Part shown: positions 34,672-46,400 of the stretch, one piece after another
How the letters are laid out: each line of letters opens with the position of its first letter
How positions within the stretch are numbered: position 1 is the stretch's first letter
Assembly: GCA_022829145.1 (NCBI GenBank)
Contig: CM040746.1
Span: 41,787,212 to 41,851,211 of the forward strand
Direction of reading: 5' to 3'
Length of the DNA: 64,000 bases
Origin: Albula goreensis
Lineage: Eukaryota > Chordata > Actinopteri > Albuliformes > Albulidae
Notes under the pieces: model-generated
Seen by the model: the letters and a program-made list of their open reading frames with translations, nothing else
Databases searched by the model: none
What the model was told of the DNA's origin: nothing
Position numbers and translations under genes: made by a program

Positions 34672-35321
34672 TGTACAGAAAAAAAATTGTGCAAAAAACT
34701 TGGCATCAACCACTTTGTCTACATTTCAGTTCCAGGCGTATGCCAGCCTTTAAGAATGTTTGGATGTTAGTTTTCCAGATCCAAGGCACTTTTATGTAAG
34801 GTATTGGTAGTTGTGTAACAGTTCAGCTTTCTGACATAATCTACAGTTCCAAAAGAATCATCTTGTAAAGGTTGAACATTTTTAAACTATATCCTAATCC
34901 CTTTGATGTTAAGGGTGGTTAGTTGCACAGCGTGGTCCAAAAGCGGTACCTGTACCTGGGGCCATGGACATATGCCGGGCTCAGTGTGGAGCCTCTGGCA
35001 GGGAAGGGGTTAATGCAGGTCTGAGGAGGGCCATTTAAACGCTCGTGTATTTGGCAGTGGATGGTCTCCATTTGGTCCCCCACAGGCCTGATACAGCAAG
35101 GCTTGGCATGGGGGCTGGGGGGCGATTTGTTTCTCCCAGATGGGTCTCAACACTTCTGTGAGTGGCAGGTTTATTGGCCCCTGTGTCCTCAGACTGGGGG
35201 AAAAAGCAAAATGGCTTTCAGTTTTCCAGACACCCTTGTCCAGACTATGGTAAAGAATCTCGCAAGCTATCAGCCTCTGAAGCAGAGCTCCCAAATGAAT
35301 GATATTGATTGATTAACACGT
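34672..35321. other. Unique non-coding DNA
   Basis: Nothing recognised. A 94-codon minus-strand frame at 35010-35294 overlaps an 83-codon plus-strand frame; neither resembles a family. Confidence 0.45.
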
Positions 35322-35866
35322 GACTGCGCAGGCTGTGGGTCACCACGTCCCCATCTGACTGCGCAGGCTGTGGGTCACCCTGTCCCTGTCTGACTGCACA
35401 GGCTGCGCAGGCTGTGGGTCACCACGTCCCCATCTGACTGCGCAGGCTGTGGGTCACCCTGTCCATGTCTGACTGCGCAGGCTGTGGGTCACCACTTCCC
35501 TGTCTGACTGCACTGGCTGCACAGGCTGTGGGTCACCACGTCCCCATCTGACTGCGCTGGCTGTGGGACACCCTGTCCATGTCTGACTGCGCAGGCTGTG
35601 GGTCACCCTGTACCTGTCTGACTGCACAGACTGTGCAGGCTGTGGGACACCCTGTCCCCATCTGACTGCGCAGGCTACGCAAGCTGTGGGTCACCCTGTC
35701 CCCATCTGACTGCGCAGGCTGTGGGTCACCAAGTACCTGTCTGACTGCGCAGGCTATGCAGGCTGTGGGACACCCTGTCCCCATCTGACTGCACAAGCTG
35801 TGGGTCACCCTGTACCTGTCTGACTGCACAGGCTACGCAGGCTGTGGGTCACCCTGTCCATGTCTG
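35322..35866. repeat. 35-bp minisatellite with internal GCAGGCT expansions, about 15 copies
   Basis: Unit GACTGCGCAGGCTGTGGGTC followed by ACCACGTCCCCATCT or ACCCTGTCCATGTCT. Several units carry an extra CACAGGCTGCG-like insertion of about 9-10 bp, so the unit varies from 35 to 45 bp. Confidence 0.93.
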
Positions 35867-36048
35867 ACTGGCTTGTGTGATTAATCACTCTTGCTGCCTG
35901 CATCTCAGATCCCACAGTCATTTATCTTAGTTAAGGGAACACCACTGCCCTCCGGGGGGGCAAGGCTACAGTATCTAAAATGAGAATGACCTCTCAGGTA
36001 GCCAAGAAACCTCCCTCCACCAGCACAGTGGAGCTGACAGCTTGTTTG
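35867..36048. other. Unique spacer
   Basis: Nothing recognised. Confidence 0.4.
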
Positions 36049-36125
36049 TGATGAGATGACTTCCTCATGCAGTCATTTCCCTGGCTGTGATGAGATGGTT
36101 TCCTCATTCAGTCATTTCCCTGGCT
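36049..36125. repeat. 39-bp direct duplication, two copies
   Basis: TGATGAGATG(A/G)(C/T)TTCCTC followed by AT(G/T)CAGTCATTTCCCTGGCT occurs twice in tandem. Confidence 0.85.
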
Positions 36126-37012
36126 ATTGATTCCACTCCTCCATCCTCCACAGACGTGATGTATGGCTTTCACCCAGAAATAAGATACTGTCATTCATGC
36201 TGTCGTGTCATTGTGCCCACCGATGTACCCACACACCATTTCCATTTTTTAGCCAAAATGTCAAGGATTATACATGCCATTCTGTTTGAATATGATTAAA
36301 CCTGGAAATAGATGTTCTTAGATTTTTTTTCCTTATTGATGGATTGAATAACTTGACATGCAGCAGAACATTTGGTCTGATTGCAATTTTCTGCTAAGGA
36401 CCTGGGCTTTAATGGGCAACTTTACATTTAAATACAGCTTTAAAAAAATCCAATAATAGGAAAATAGGGATAGAAAAGGAAGAACAATTATACTATGCTA
36501 ATTTTAAAGCTGCCTAAAGGTTTTATTTTGTCACAGTCCTTTTTAGCTTTATTTATTCCTTTGTGCATGGGTATCAATACTTACTAATTAAACCAGTCTG
36601 CTCAGTGGTTTGACTGCTGTTTTGGGTGGAAAAAATAATTTACAAGATTCCTGTATTTTTGTATTTTCCTAGACTGCAATATGATAAATAAACCAATTTA
36701 TGTAATGTAAAAGAGACATGCTGTGTTTTAAAGTGAAGTTAATCCTGAATGAGGAAGCATAATGAGTGCCAGTACCTTGTCTGTCAGCTCCAGCTGAACT
36801 GCGCTTCTGCTTTTCTGGCTTCCGATGATGGACAGATGAAAGTGGTGTAATGATATTCTGTCCTCTAATAAAGGCTCACCATGAGACATTTGCATAGTGA
36901 TTGTTCCGGGCCTTGATTCCCTCCCACCAACACAAAGCAATTATTAGAGTTTACCGAGGTTTGGGCCAAAGTCATTACAGAACATCATATCACTGTGGCT
37001 GTCACAAACACC
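36126..37012. other. Unique non-coding DNA
   Basis: No gene recognised. Confidence 0.5.
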
Positions 37013-38274
37013 CCCCGTCCCACTGCAGCTTACAGACAGATACTGCATGGCCCCGTCCCACTGCAGCTTACAGACAGATACTGCATGGCCCCGTCCCACT
37101 GCAGCTTACAGACAGATACTGCATGGCCCCGTCCCACTGCAGCTTACAGACAGATACTGCATGGCCCCGTCCCACTGCAGCTTACAGACAGATACTGCAT
37201 GGCCCCGTCCCACTGCAGCTTACAGACAGATACTGCATGGCCCCGTCCCACTGCAGCTTACAGACAGATACTGCATGGCCCCGTCCCACTGCAGCTTACA
37301 GACAGATACTGCATGGCCCCATCCCACTGCAGCTTACAGACAGATACTGCATGGCCCCATCCCACTGCAGCTTACAGACAGATACTGCATGGCCCCGTCC
37401 CAATGCAGCTTACAGACAGATACTGCATGGCCCCGTCCCACTGCATCTTACAGACAGATACTGCATGGCCCCCGTCCACTGGCCAGACAGATACTGCATG
37501 GCCCCGTCCCACTGCACTGCTGGCCCCGTACTGCAGACAGATACTGCATGGCCCCGTCCCACTGCAGCTTACAGACAGATACTGCATGGCCCCGTCCCAC
37601 TGCAGCTTACAGACAGATACTGCATGGCCCCGTCCCACTGCAGCTTACAGACAGATACTGCATGGCCCCGTCCCACTGCAGCTTACAGACAGATACTGCA
37701 TGGCCCCGTCCCACTGCAGCTTACAGACAGATACTGCATGGCCCCGTCCCAATGCAGCTTACAGACAGATACTGCATGGCCCTGTCCCACTGCAGCTGAC
37801 AGATACTGCATGGCCCCGCCACAGCTTACAGACAGATACTGCATGGCCCCTGTCCCACTGCAGCTTACAGACAGATACTGCATGGCCCCGTCCCACTGCA
37901 GCTTACAGACAGATACTGCATGGCCCCCCCCACTGCAGCTTACAGACAGATACTGCATGGCCCCGTCCCACTGCAGCTTACAGACAGATACTGCATGGCC
38001 CCGTCCCACTGCAGCCAGACACTGCAGCCCACTTACAGACAGATACTGCATGGCCCCGTCCCACTGCAGCTCACAGACAGATACTGCATGGCCCCGTCCC
38101 ACTGCAGCTCAGACAGATACTGCATGGCCCCGTCCCACTGCAGCTTACAGACAGATACTGCATGGCCCCATCCCACTGCAGCTTACAGACAGATACTGCA
38201 TGGCCCCATCCCACTGCAGCTTACAAACAGATACTGCATGGCCCCGTCCCACTGCAGCCTACAGACAGATACTG
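37013..38274. repeat. 38-bp minisatellite, about 33 copies
   Basis: Unit ACAGACAGATACTGCATGGC followed by CCCGTCCCACTGCAGCTT. The first dozen copies are almost perfect; disrupted, shortened units appear at 37475-37540, 37790-37830 and 38010-38040. The 455- and 539-codon plus-strand frames through it are repeat artefacts. Confidence 0.95.
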
Positions 38275-38512
38275 CTGCACAAAACTGCTGTTCCACAAAA
38301 CCCTCTCCACTCATTTGCAAAGGACTTGCAGAAGGGACATTTATTTTGGCGTGGACTTATGATTATGATTTTATTTTTAGCTTGTGCTGTTGCTGTGGTG
38401 AATGGTGGATTTGTAAGTATGATTATGGCTGATTATGACTGTATTACTGCAAATGGGCATATTCACAACAATTATGTTGATGATGTTTGTGGTCTACAGT
38501 GCCACTACTATG
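38275..38512. other. Spacer between two arrays
   Basis: Unique AT-rich sequence with GATTATGATT-like short repeats near 38358-38440. No gene. Confidence 0.5.
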
Positions 38513-41231
38513 GGTTTTAGAGTAGGATGAGGTTTTAGTGCAGGGTGGGGTTTTAGAGTAGGATGAGGTTTTAGTGCAGGGTGGGGTTTTAGAGTAGGAT
38601 GAGGTTTTAGAACAGGGTGGGGTTTTAGAGTTGGATGAGGTTTTAAACAGAGTGGGGTTTTAGAGTAGGATGAGGTTTTAGTGCAGGGTGGGGTTTTAGA
38701 GTAGGATGAGGTTTTAGTGCAGGGTGGGGTTTTAGAGTAGGATGAGGTTTTAGAACAGGGTGGGGTTTTAGAGTAGGATGAGGTTTTAAACAGGGTGGGG
38801 TTTTAGAGTAGGATGAGGTTTTAGTGCAGGGTGGGGTTTTAGAGTAGGATGAGGTTTTAGAACAGGGTGGGGTTTTAGAGTAGGATGAGGTTTTAGTGCA
38901 GGGTGGGGTTTTAGAGTAGGATGAGGTTTTAGACCAGGGTGGGGTTTTAGAGTTGGATGAGGTTTTAGTGCAGGGTGGGGTTTTAGTGCAGGATGAGGTT
39001 TTAGACCAGTGTGGGGTTTTAGAGTAGGATGAGGTTTTAGACCAGGGTGGGGTTTTAGAGTAGGATGAGGTTTTAGAGCAGGGTGGGGTTTTAGAGTAGG
39101 ATGAGGTTTTAGACCAGGGTGGGGTTTTAGAGTTGGATGAGGTTTTAGTGCAGGGTGGGGTTTTAGAGTAGGATGAGGTTTTAGACCAGGGTGGGGTTTT
39201 AGAGTTGGATGAGGTTTTAGAGTAGGGTGGGGTTTTAGAGTAGGATGAGGTTTTAGACCAGGGTGGGGTTTTAGTGCAGGATGAGGTTTTAGACCAGTGT
39301 GGGGTTTTAGAGTAGGATGAGGTTTTAGACCAGGGTGGGGTTTTAGAGTAGGATGAGGTTTTAGAGCAGGGTGGGGTTTTAGAGTAGGATGAGGTTTTAG
39401 ACCAGGGTGGGGTTTTAGAGCAGGGTGGGGTTTTAAACAGAGTGGGGTTTTAGAGCAGGGTGGGGTTTTAGAGTAGGATGAGGTTTTAAAGCAGAGTGGG
39501 GTTTTAGAGTAGGATGAGGTTTTAGAACAGGGTGGGGTTTTAGAGTAGGATGAGGTTTTAGTGTGGGGTGGGGTTTTATAGTAGAATGAGGTTTTAAAGC
39601 AGGGTGGGGTTTTAGAGTTGGATGAGGTTTTAGACCAGGGTGGGGTTTTAGAGTTGGATGAGGTTTTAGTGCAGGGTGGGGTTTTAGAGTAGGATGAGGT
39701 TTTAGACCAGGGTGGGGTTTTAGAGTTGGATGAGGTTTTAGAGTAGGGTGGGGTTTTAGAGTTGGATGAGGTTTTAGTGCAGGGTGGGGTTTTAGTGCAG
39801 GATGAGGTTTTAGACCAGTGTGGGGTTTTAGAGTAGGATGAGGTTTTAGACCAGGGTGGGGTTTTAGAGTAGGATGAGGTTTTAGTGCAGGGTGGGGTTT
39901 TAGAGTAGGATGAGGTTTTAGACCAGGGTGGGGTTTTAGAGTTGGATGAGGTTTTAGTGCAGGGTGGGGTTTTAGTGCAGGATGAGGTTTTAGACCAGTG
40001 TGGGGTTTTAGAGTAGGATGAGGTTTTAGACCAGGGTGGGGTTTTAGAGTAGGATGAGGTTTTAGTGCAGGGTGGGGTTTTAGAGTAGGATGAGGTTTTA
40101 GACCAGGGTGGGGTTTTAGAGTTGGATGAGGTTTTAGTGCAGGGTGGGGTTTTAGAGTAGGATGAGGTTTTAGACCAGGGTGGGGTTTTAGAGTTGGATG
40201 AGGTTTTAGAGTAGGGTGGGGTTTTAGAGTAGGGTGGGGTTTTAGAGTAGGATGAGGTTTTAGTGCAGGGTGGGGTTTTAGTGCAGGATGAGGTTTTAGA
40301 CCAGTGTGGGGTTTTAGAGTAGGATGAGGTTTTAGACCAGGGTGGGGTTTTAGAGTAGGATGAGGTTTTAGAGCAGGGTGGGGTTTTAGAGTAGGATGAG
40401 GTTTTAAAGCAGAGTGGGGTTTTAGAGTAGGATGAGGTTTTAGAACAGGGTGGGGTTTTAGAGTAGGATGAGGTTTTAAAGCAGAGTGGGGTTTTAGAGT
40501 AGGATGAGGTTTTAGAACAGGGTGGGGTTTTAGAGTAGGATGAGGTTTTAGAACAGGGTGGGGTTTTAGAGTAGGATGAGGTTTTAGAACAGGGTGGGGT
40601 TTTAGAGTAGGATGACGTTTTAAAGCAGAGTGGGGTTTTAGAGTAGGATGAGGTTTTAGTGCAGGGTGGGGTTTTAGAGTAGGATGAGGTTTTAGAACAG
40701 GGTGGGGTTTTAGAGTAGGATGAGGTTTTAGAACAGGGTGGGGTTTTAGAGTAGGATGAGGTTTTAGAACAGGGTGGGGTTTTAGAGTAGGATGAGGTTT
40801 TAGAGCAGGATGAGGTTTTAGAACAGGGTGGGGTTTTAGAGTAGGATGAGGTTTTAGAACAGGGTGGGGTTTTAGAGTAGGATGAGGTTTTAGACCAGGG
40901 TGGGGTTTTAGAACAGGGTGGGGTTTTAGAGTAGGATGAGGTTTTAGAGCAGGGTGGGGTTTTAGAGTTGGATGAGGTTTTAGTGCAGGGTGGGGTTTTA
41001 GAGTAGGATGAGGTTTTTGAACAGGGTGGGGTTTTAGAGTTGGATGAGGTTTTAGTGCAGGGTGGGGTTTTAGAACAGGGTGGGGTTTTAGAGTAGGATG
41101 AGGTTTTAGAGCAGGGTGGGGTTTTAGAGTTGGATGAGGTTTTAGTGCAGGGTGGGGTTTTAGAGTAGGATGAGGTTTTAGAACAGGGTGGGGTTTTAGA
41201 GTAGGATGAGGTTTTAGTGTGGGGTGGGGTT
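38513..41231. repeat. 18/36-bp minisatellite, about 150 units of 18 bp
   Basis: Two alternating 18-mers, TTTTAGAGTAGGATGAGG and TTTTAGACCAGGGTGGGG, form a 36-bp dimer. The second 18-mer varies as ACC, AAC, TGC or AGC before AGGG. A larger pattern (block near 39840-39990 resembling 40020-40170) shows higher-order copying. Because 18 is a multiple of three and the minus strand has no stop in two phases, minus-strand frames reach 601 and 816 codons (Lys-Pro-His and Ser-Lys-Thr repeats). I regard them as non-coding: no non-repetitive part, no start context, same length limits as the array. Confidence 0.95.
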
Positions 41232-42433
41232 TGCACAAAAGAGGGAGTGAAATGCAGATTCTGCCAGTGTGTTAAGACCCTGACTTCCTCTTCTGCCAGT
41301 GTCAGCTCAGTGTTACTACAGACTGGGGCTGAAGGAGAAAAAAGACTGACTTGGAAAGATTGGCCAAAGATTTCAGCAACAGATATCTAGCCACAAACCT
41401 TTGGCCAATCAAACCCTCTGTGTCTCTATATCCATTTAATATAAACTATAAAATATAGAATATAATACAATGCACAGTAAACAGTGAAATGTTTACTGTT
41501 TATCTAGTTCTTAACATTCATGGGGTCAAGAGGGTCCAAATGTATTCTATTGTATTCTGTCGAGTTGAATATTGTATTTATGTTCATGTCTTTATTCGGG
41601 TCAATGCAATTTAAACTGTAAGGAATACAATCTGTAAAAAACTAAATTAAAAACACTTTGACAGGTCTTAGCTTACTAAAACCAAACCTAAATCAGGGAT
41701 TAAATTGTATATATTGTCAATTCAACTTAAAAAAAAAAAAAAAAAAAAAAGCAAAATTAACAGTTTACATTGTCTCCCTTTTTCTTTCACTATCTCTAAG
41801 AACTATGTAGCTGGATGCATGAATGCTATAAATGGTGTAGTCCCTTTAATCACTGTCATACAGGAAACTTGTATTTAGGTTCAATTTATACCACAGATCA
41901 TTCACAGAGGAGCCAATCAACATCATCTAGCCCTTTTTAGAGACTGAACTGAGAATCTGTCAATACGACTTCAACACATAGATGTTTCTCACACTTGTGG
42001 AGAAAACCAAGGCTGAGCTGGAGCTTTCAGCTTGTTTACCTAAATGAAAGCCTGCTCTTGTCATGTAGGATAAGGTGGTTAATTTTTATTGTGCAGTATA
42101 GCTCTGCAGTGCAGTATGGCTCTGCCTGCAAAATATGAGAACATCCCCTGTTAAAGAACAGGCTGCATTGTTGTATGCGGAATCACATTTAGACACACTG
42201 CTGAACTTTAGCCGTCAACCTCCTCATGTACAGTTTCAACGAGATGATCATTATGCATTCTGCCAACAACACTATATTTGGCTTGAATATAACAGTATTT
42301 GGTATGGTGCCCTAGTGTTGGATATTTGGGTCATGCCAAACACCATCCATGCACTGAAACATTCCACATGCCTGGCAAGCTGTAGATAGGGTTTAGCCAT
42401 TTCCCACTGTTCAAGGAAAAGACCAGACAGCCC
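41232..42433. other. Unique non-coding DNA with an A run
   Basis: A 22-base A run lies at 41729-41750. No gene recognised; a plus-strand frame of 84 codons at 42135-42389 has no family resemblance. Confidence 0.5.
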
Positions 42434-42888
42434 ATGTGTGTCTGTCCCCACCGTGTGTCTGTCCCCACCGTGTGTCTGACCCCACTGCGTGTCTGACCCC
42501 ACTGCGTGTCTGACCCCACTGTGTGTCTGACCCCACTGTGTGCCTGACCCCACTGTGTGTCTGACCCCACTGTGTGTCTGACCCCACTGTGTGTCTGACC
42601 CTACTGTGTGCCTGACCCCACTGTGTGTCTGACCCCACTGTGTGCCTGACCCCACTGTGTGTCTGACCCCACTGTGTGTCTGACCCAACTGTGTGTCTGA
42701 CCCCACTGTGTGTCTGAACCCACTGTGTGTCTGACCCCACTGTGTGCCTGACCCCACTGTGTGTCTGACCCCACTGTGTGTCTGACCCAACTGTGTGTCT
42801 GACCCCACTGTGTGTCTGACCCCACTGTGTGTCTGACCCCACCGTGTGCCTGACCCCACTGCGTGTCTGACCCCACTTTGCACATTGT
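42434..42888. repeat. 17-bp minisatellite, about 27 copies
   Basis: Unit GTGTGTCTGACCCCACT with single-base variants (GTGTGCC, GACCCAACT, GAACCCACT). The first two units read GTCCCCACC. A block of about 120 bp appears to be repeated (42610-42740 resembling 42730-42850). Confidence 0.95.
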
Positions 42889-43646
42889 CCCCTCATGTAA
42901 ATCCCTGTTGACAAACAGAGAGGGGGGGTTAGGGTTTTGTTATCTGTAGGAATTTTCCCTGAAGTGCAGTTATGGTTGAGGGGGGCCTGACATGATCATC
43001 AGTTCCTTGGCAGAAAGCAGTCTGCCTCATACACATCTCTGGGACAGGAGTGGCACAGGGAGATAGCGGCCATCAGTGTGACAGAGTGTACAGCCCTGGG
43101 GTTTGATTTCACTGATCTGGGGGGCCCACCCTCACCTCTCTCCATCCTTGTGTTCACTGAGTAAACAGAAGTACACACATGGCTGTGCAGTGCATAAATC
43201 TGAATTAGCATGCTAATTTCATTCCCAGCTCTGTCAGCAAAATAAAGATGGGGCGAGTAGAAAGATGCGTGACTGTTGGCTTATTACAGGGAACTCCTGA
43301 AGCCGTCCTTCATAGAGAGGAGATGACAGCTTGGTGAAGCTAATCTGTGATGGTCAGTTGCACAGTGTGCTTCATTGAGCCTTGCCACCCCCCCATTCCA
43401 CAAAGGGCGGGGCACCCCCCTTCCCCCAACATGAAAGGCAGTTGAACTTTTCCCTGTCTTCCCTCCCTCCTTGCAAACCCCCTCAATCTCACCAAGCTCT
43501 GATTGTCTTTCATGGCTCTCTGACTTCAAAGCACCCTGTGGCACAGACAATATGGAGTGAAGTGTACTGCACCACTGATCAAAGGCTGGGCCCACAGAGT
43601 GGGGGCCCTGAGAGTTCCCTAGTGCAAAGCACAGGGGCATGACTGA
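42889..43646. other. Unique non-coding DNA
   Basis: A GGGGGGGTTAGGGTTTTG motif near 42925 contains one to two telomere-like units. No gene recognised. Confidence 0.5.
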
Positions 43647-45096
43647 GTGCACACTCACTGAACCGAGCAGTGCACACACACTGAGAAAACAGTCAGCACA
43701 CACTGAGCCGAGCAGTGCACACACACTGAGAAACAGTCAGCACACACTGAGCCGAGCAGTGCACACACACTGAGCCGAGCAGTACACGAACACTGAGAGA
43801 GCAGTCAGCACACACTGAGACGAGCAGTGCACACACACTGAGAAAACAGTCAGCACACACTGAGCTGAGCAGTGCACACACACTGAGCCGAGCAGTGTAC
43901 ACACTGAGCCGAGCAGTGCACACACACTGAATAGAGCAGTCAGCACACACTGAGCCGAGCAGTGCACACACATTGAGGAGAGCAGTTAGCACACACAGAA
44001 CCGAGCAGTGCACACACACTGGGCCGAGCAGTGCACACACTGACCCGAGCAGTGCACACACATTGAGGAGAGCAGTTAGCACACACAGAACCGAGCAGAG
44101 CACACACTGAGCCGAGCAGTGCACACACACTGAATAGAGCAGTCAGCACACACTGAGCGGAGCAGTGCACACACACTGAGGAGAGCAGTCAGCACACACT
44201 GAGCCGAGCAGTGCACACACACTGGGCCGAGCAGTGCTGACCCGAGCAGTGCACACACATTGAGAAGAGCAGTTAGCACACACAGAACCGAGCAGAGCAC
44301 ACACACTGAGCCGAGCAGTCAGCACACACTAAACAGAGCAGTGCCCACACACTGAAGCGAGCAGTCAGCACACACTCAGCCTAGCAGTCAGCTCACACTG
44401 AGCGGAGCAGTGCACACACTGAGAAAGAGCAGGTATGCACACTAAGAATCACACACTGAGAGGAACAGTCAGCACACACTGAGCGGAGCAGTGCACACAC
44501 ACTGAGCCGAGCAGTCAGCACACACTGAGCTGAGCAGTGCACACACACTGAGCCGAGCAGTGCACACACATTGAGGAGAGCAGTTAGCACACACAGAACC
44601 GAGCAGTGCACACACACACTGGGCCAGGCAGTGCACACACTGACCCGAGCAGTGCACACACATTGAGGAGAGCAGTTAGCACACACAGAACCGAGCAGAG
44701 CACACACTGAGCCGAGCAGTGCACACACACTGAATAGAGCAGTCAGCACACACTGAGCGGAGCAGTGCACACACACTGAGGAGAGCAGTCAGCACACACT
44801 GAGCCGAGCAGTGCACACACACTGGGCCGAGCAGTGCACACACACTGAACCGAGCAGTCAGCACACACTGACCCGAGCAGTGCACACACATTGAGAAGAG
44901 CAGTTAGCACACACAGAACCGAGCAGAGCACACACACTGAGCCGAGCAGTCAGCACACACTAAACAGAGCAGTGCCCACACACTGAAGCGAGCAGTCAGC
45001 ACACACTCAGCCTAGCAGTCAGCTCACACTGAGCGGAGCAGTGCACACACTGAGAAGAGCAGGGCATGCACACTAAGAATCACACACTGAGAGGAA
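43647..45096. repeat. 23-bp minisatellite with higher-order structure, about 60 copies
   Basis: Basic unit CGAGCAGTGCACACACACTG plus AGC, alternating with GAGCAGTCAGCACACACTGA types. Unit variants recur in the same order at 44003-44470 and 44602-45090, so a roughly 0.6-kb block is itself duplicated in tandem. The later copy has about 38 extra bases (near 44836-44873) that the first lacks. Cys-rich minus-strand frames are artefacts. Confidence 0.93.
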
Positions 45097-46000
45097 CAGT
45101 GCCCAGACTATACACATCCTCCAGTGCATTAATATTTACATTGACAGCTGGACCTGAGGCACCCTAAAACTGTTATCTTTAGTTACGGTCTTCCATTCAG
45201 ATTGAAGAATAGGAATGGGAGGGTAGGGACCTGGTGCAGGAGTGACTGGCAGTGTCACCAGTGGGGGAGGAACCGTATGACTTGAATGTATGACATCTTT
45301 TTTCTTTTATGTACATTTTAATTTTATTATTGGGTTCTGAAATTAATTCACATTGTTTCATCTTAATCTCTTTCTTTTCCCCACCCCTCTCTTTACAGGA
45401 AGAAAAACTCCTCTTCCTGTGTTGTTCATCATTGACTTTGAAGGAAAATAGATAGACTGCAGCAGTAAAAATATGGCTTTTCAAAAAAGCTTTTATCCTT
45501 TGGTCCTTAGGCAATCAGAGAGCTCAGGTCTGTTCTTTAAGTGTGGTCTTTCAGGTGTGTTTTCTTGTTCTTCCTGTCATGCTTTTCCCTACAGAAAAAT
45601 AAATTAAAAAGAGAGACAGGGGGAGAGGAAGGGGGAGAAAGGGGATAGGATTATCAGCAGTTTTTCACCAGCAGCCTAGCTCTCCTTCCACACCTTGAGA
45701 TGAATGGAATGAGTGGAATGAGTCAAACATAGCACCATTACTCAATAGACGCTGCTAGTCCATCATCTCTGTATGAGCCGGCCTCCATTTTGACACAGCC
45801 AATCCATCACCTCTCTGATGCATCATTTATTTAAGGGGACCTCTTGATGGGCAAATGGCTGGACAGGAGCTTTTCTGGCTCCACCCACCAACAGGCACCA
45901 CAATCATCACCTCCCCCTTTCTCTGTTTCCTCTCCTCTCTTACTCCCCCTCAAGTTGGCACTCAAAATAAATTACTGCATGTGTGGAGGTGGGGGTGTGG
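45097..46000. other. Unique non-coding DNA
   Basis: No gene recognised. A purine-rich stretch (GAGAGACAGGGGGAGAGG-like) lies near 45610-45645. Confidence 0.5.
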
Positions 46001-46086
46001 GGAGGGTGGGATGGTTTGGGGGGGGGGGGGTGGGATGTGGGAGGGTTTTGCAGAGGGGGAGATGTGGGTGGGATTGGCAGTGTGGG
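46001..46086. repeat. G-rich low-complexity tract
   Basis: Repeated GGTGGGGGTGTGGGGAGGG-like sequence with one run of 13 Gs around 46018-46030. It borders the TAATG-tail of the following dispersed repeat. Confidence 0.8.
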
Positions 46087-46400
46087 GTTACATTACATTA
46101 CATTAAAGGAATTTATTAGACTCTCTTATCCAGAGTGACTTACAAGGCAAAGTGCATATGAAAGGTACAACAAACTGCAAAGATAACCCTAGAGAGAGGT
46201 AAAGTCCCAAGTGCCAAAGGTGACAGAATAGTCCAGGACCACCCTATAGACTAATCTAGTAAAGGAGAAAATTAAACCTACAGCAACCTAAGTTGAAAAT
46301 GAATTACAGTTGAAAAGGAGTACAGATAAGTACAGTGAACATTACAAAGAGCAAGGGAGGGGTGGGGAGAGGTGCAGCCTGAAGAGGTGAGTCTTGGATG
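46087..46400 (-). mobile_element. TAATG-tailed dispersed repeat (SINE/MITE-like), longest copy
   Basis: Read on the minus strand it ends CTTGTAAGTCACTCTGGATA, AGAGAGTCTAATAAATTCC and TAATGTAATGTAATG. The inner part has GGCACTTGGGACTTTACC, matching GGCACTTGAGACTTTTACC of the copies at 9991 and 23842. The outer part near 46370-46400 (CAGCCTGAAGAGGTGAGTCTT on the plus strand, joined) is wording common in fish repeats. This copy has about 100 bp between the two shared parts that the 23842 copy lacks or has diverged from. Confidence 0.7.

Noticed and set aside
36901-38520. 539- and 455-codon plus-strand frames as a gene
   Set aside because: They cover a 38-bp array in two phases at once; 38 is not a multiple of three, so the frame just cycles through the unit.
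38786-41236. 816-codon minus-strand open frame as a Lys/Ser/Pro-rich repeat protein gene
   Set aside because: It is coextensive with an 18-bp tandem array, has no unique segment, signal peptide or splice context, and a second frame is open for 601 codons over the same DNA.
43693-44937. Cys-rich minus-strand peptides resembling small secreted proteins
   Set aside because: They come from the CACACACTGAG 23-bp array in many overlapping frames; cysteine spacing follows the DNA period.
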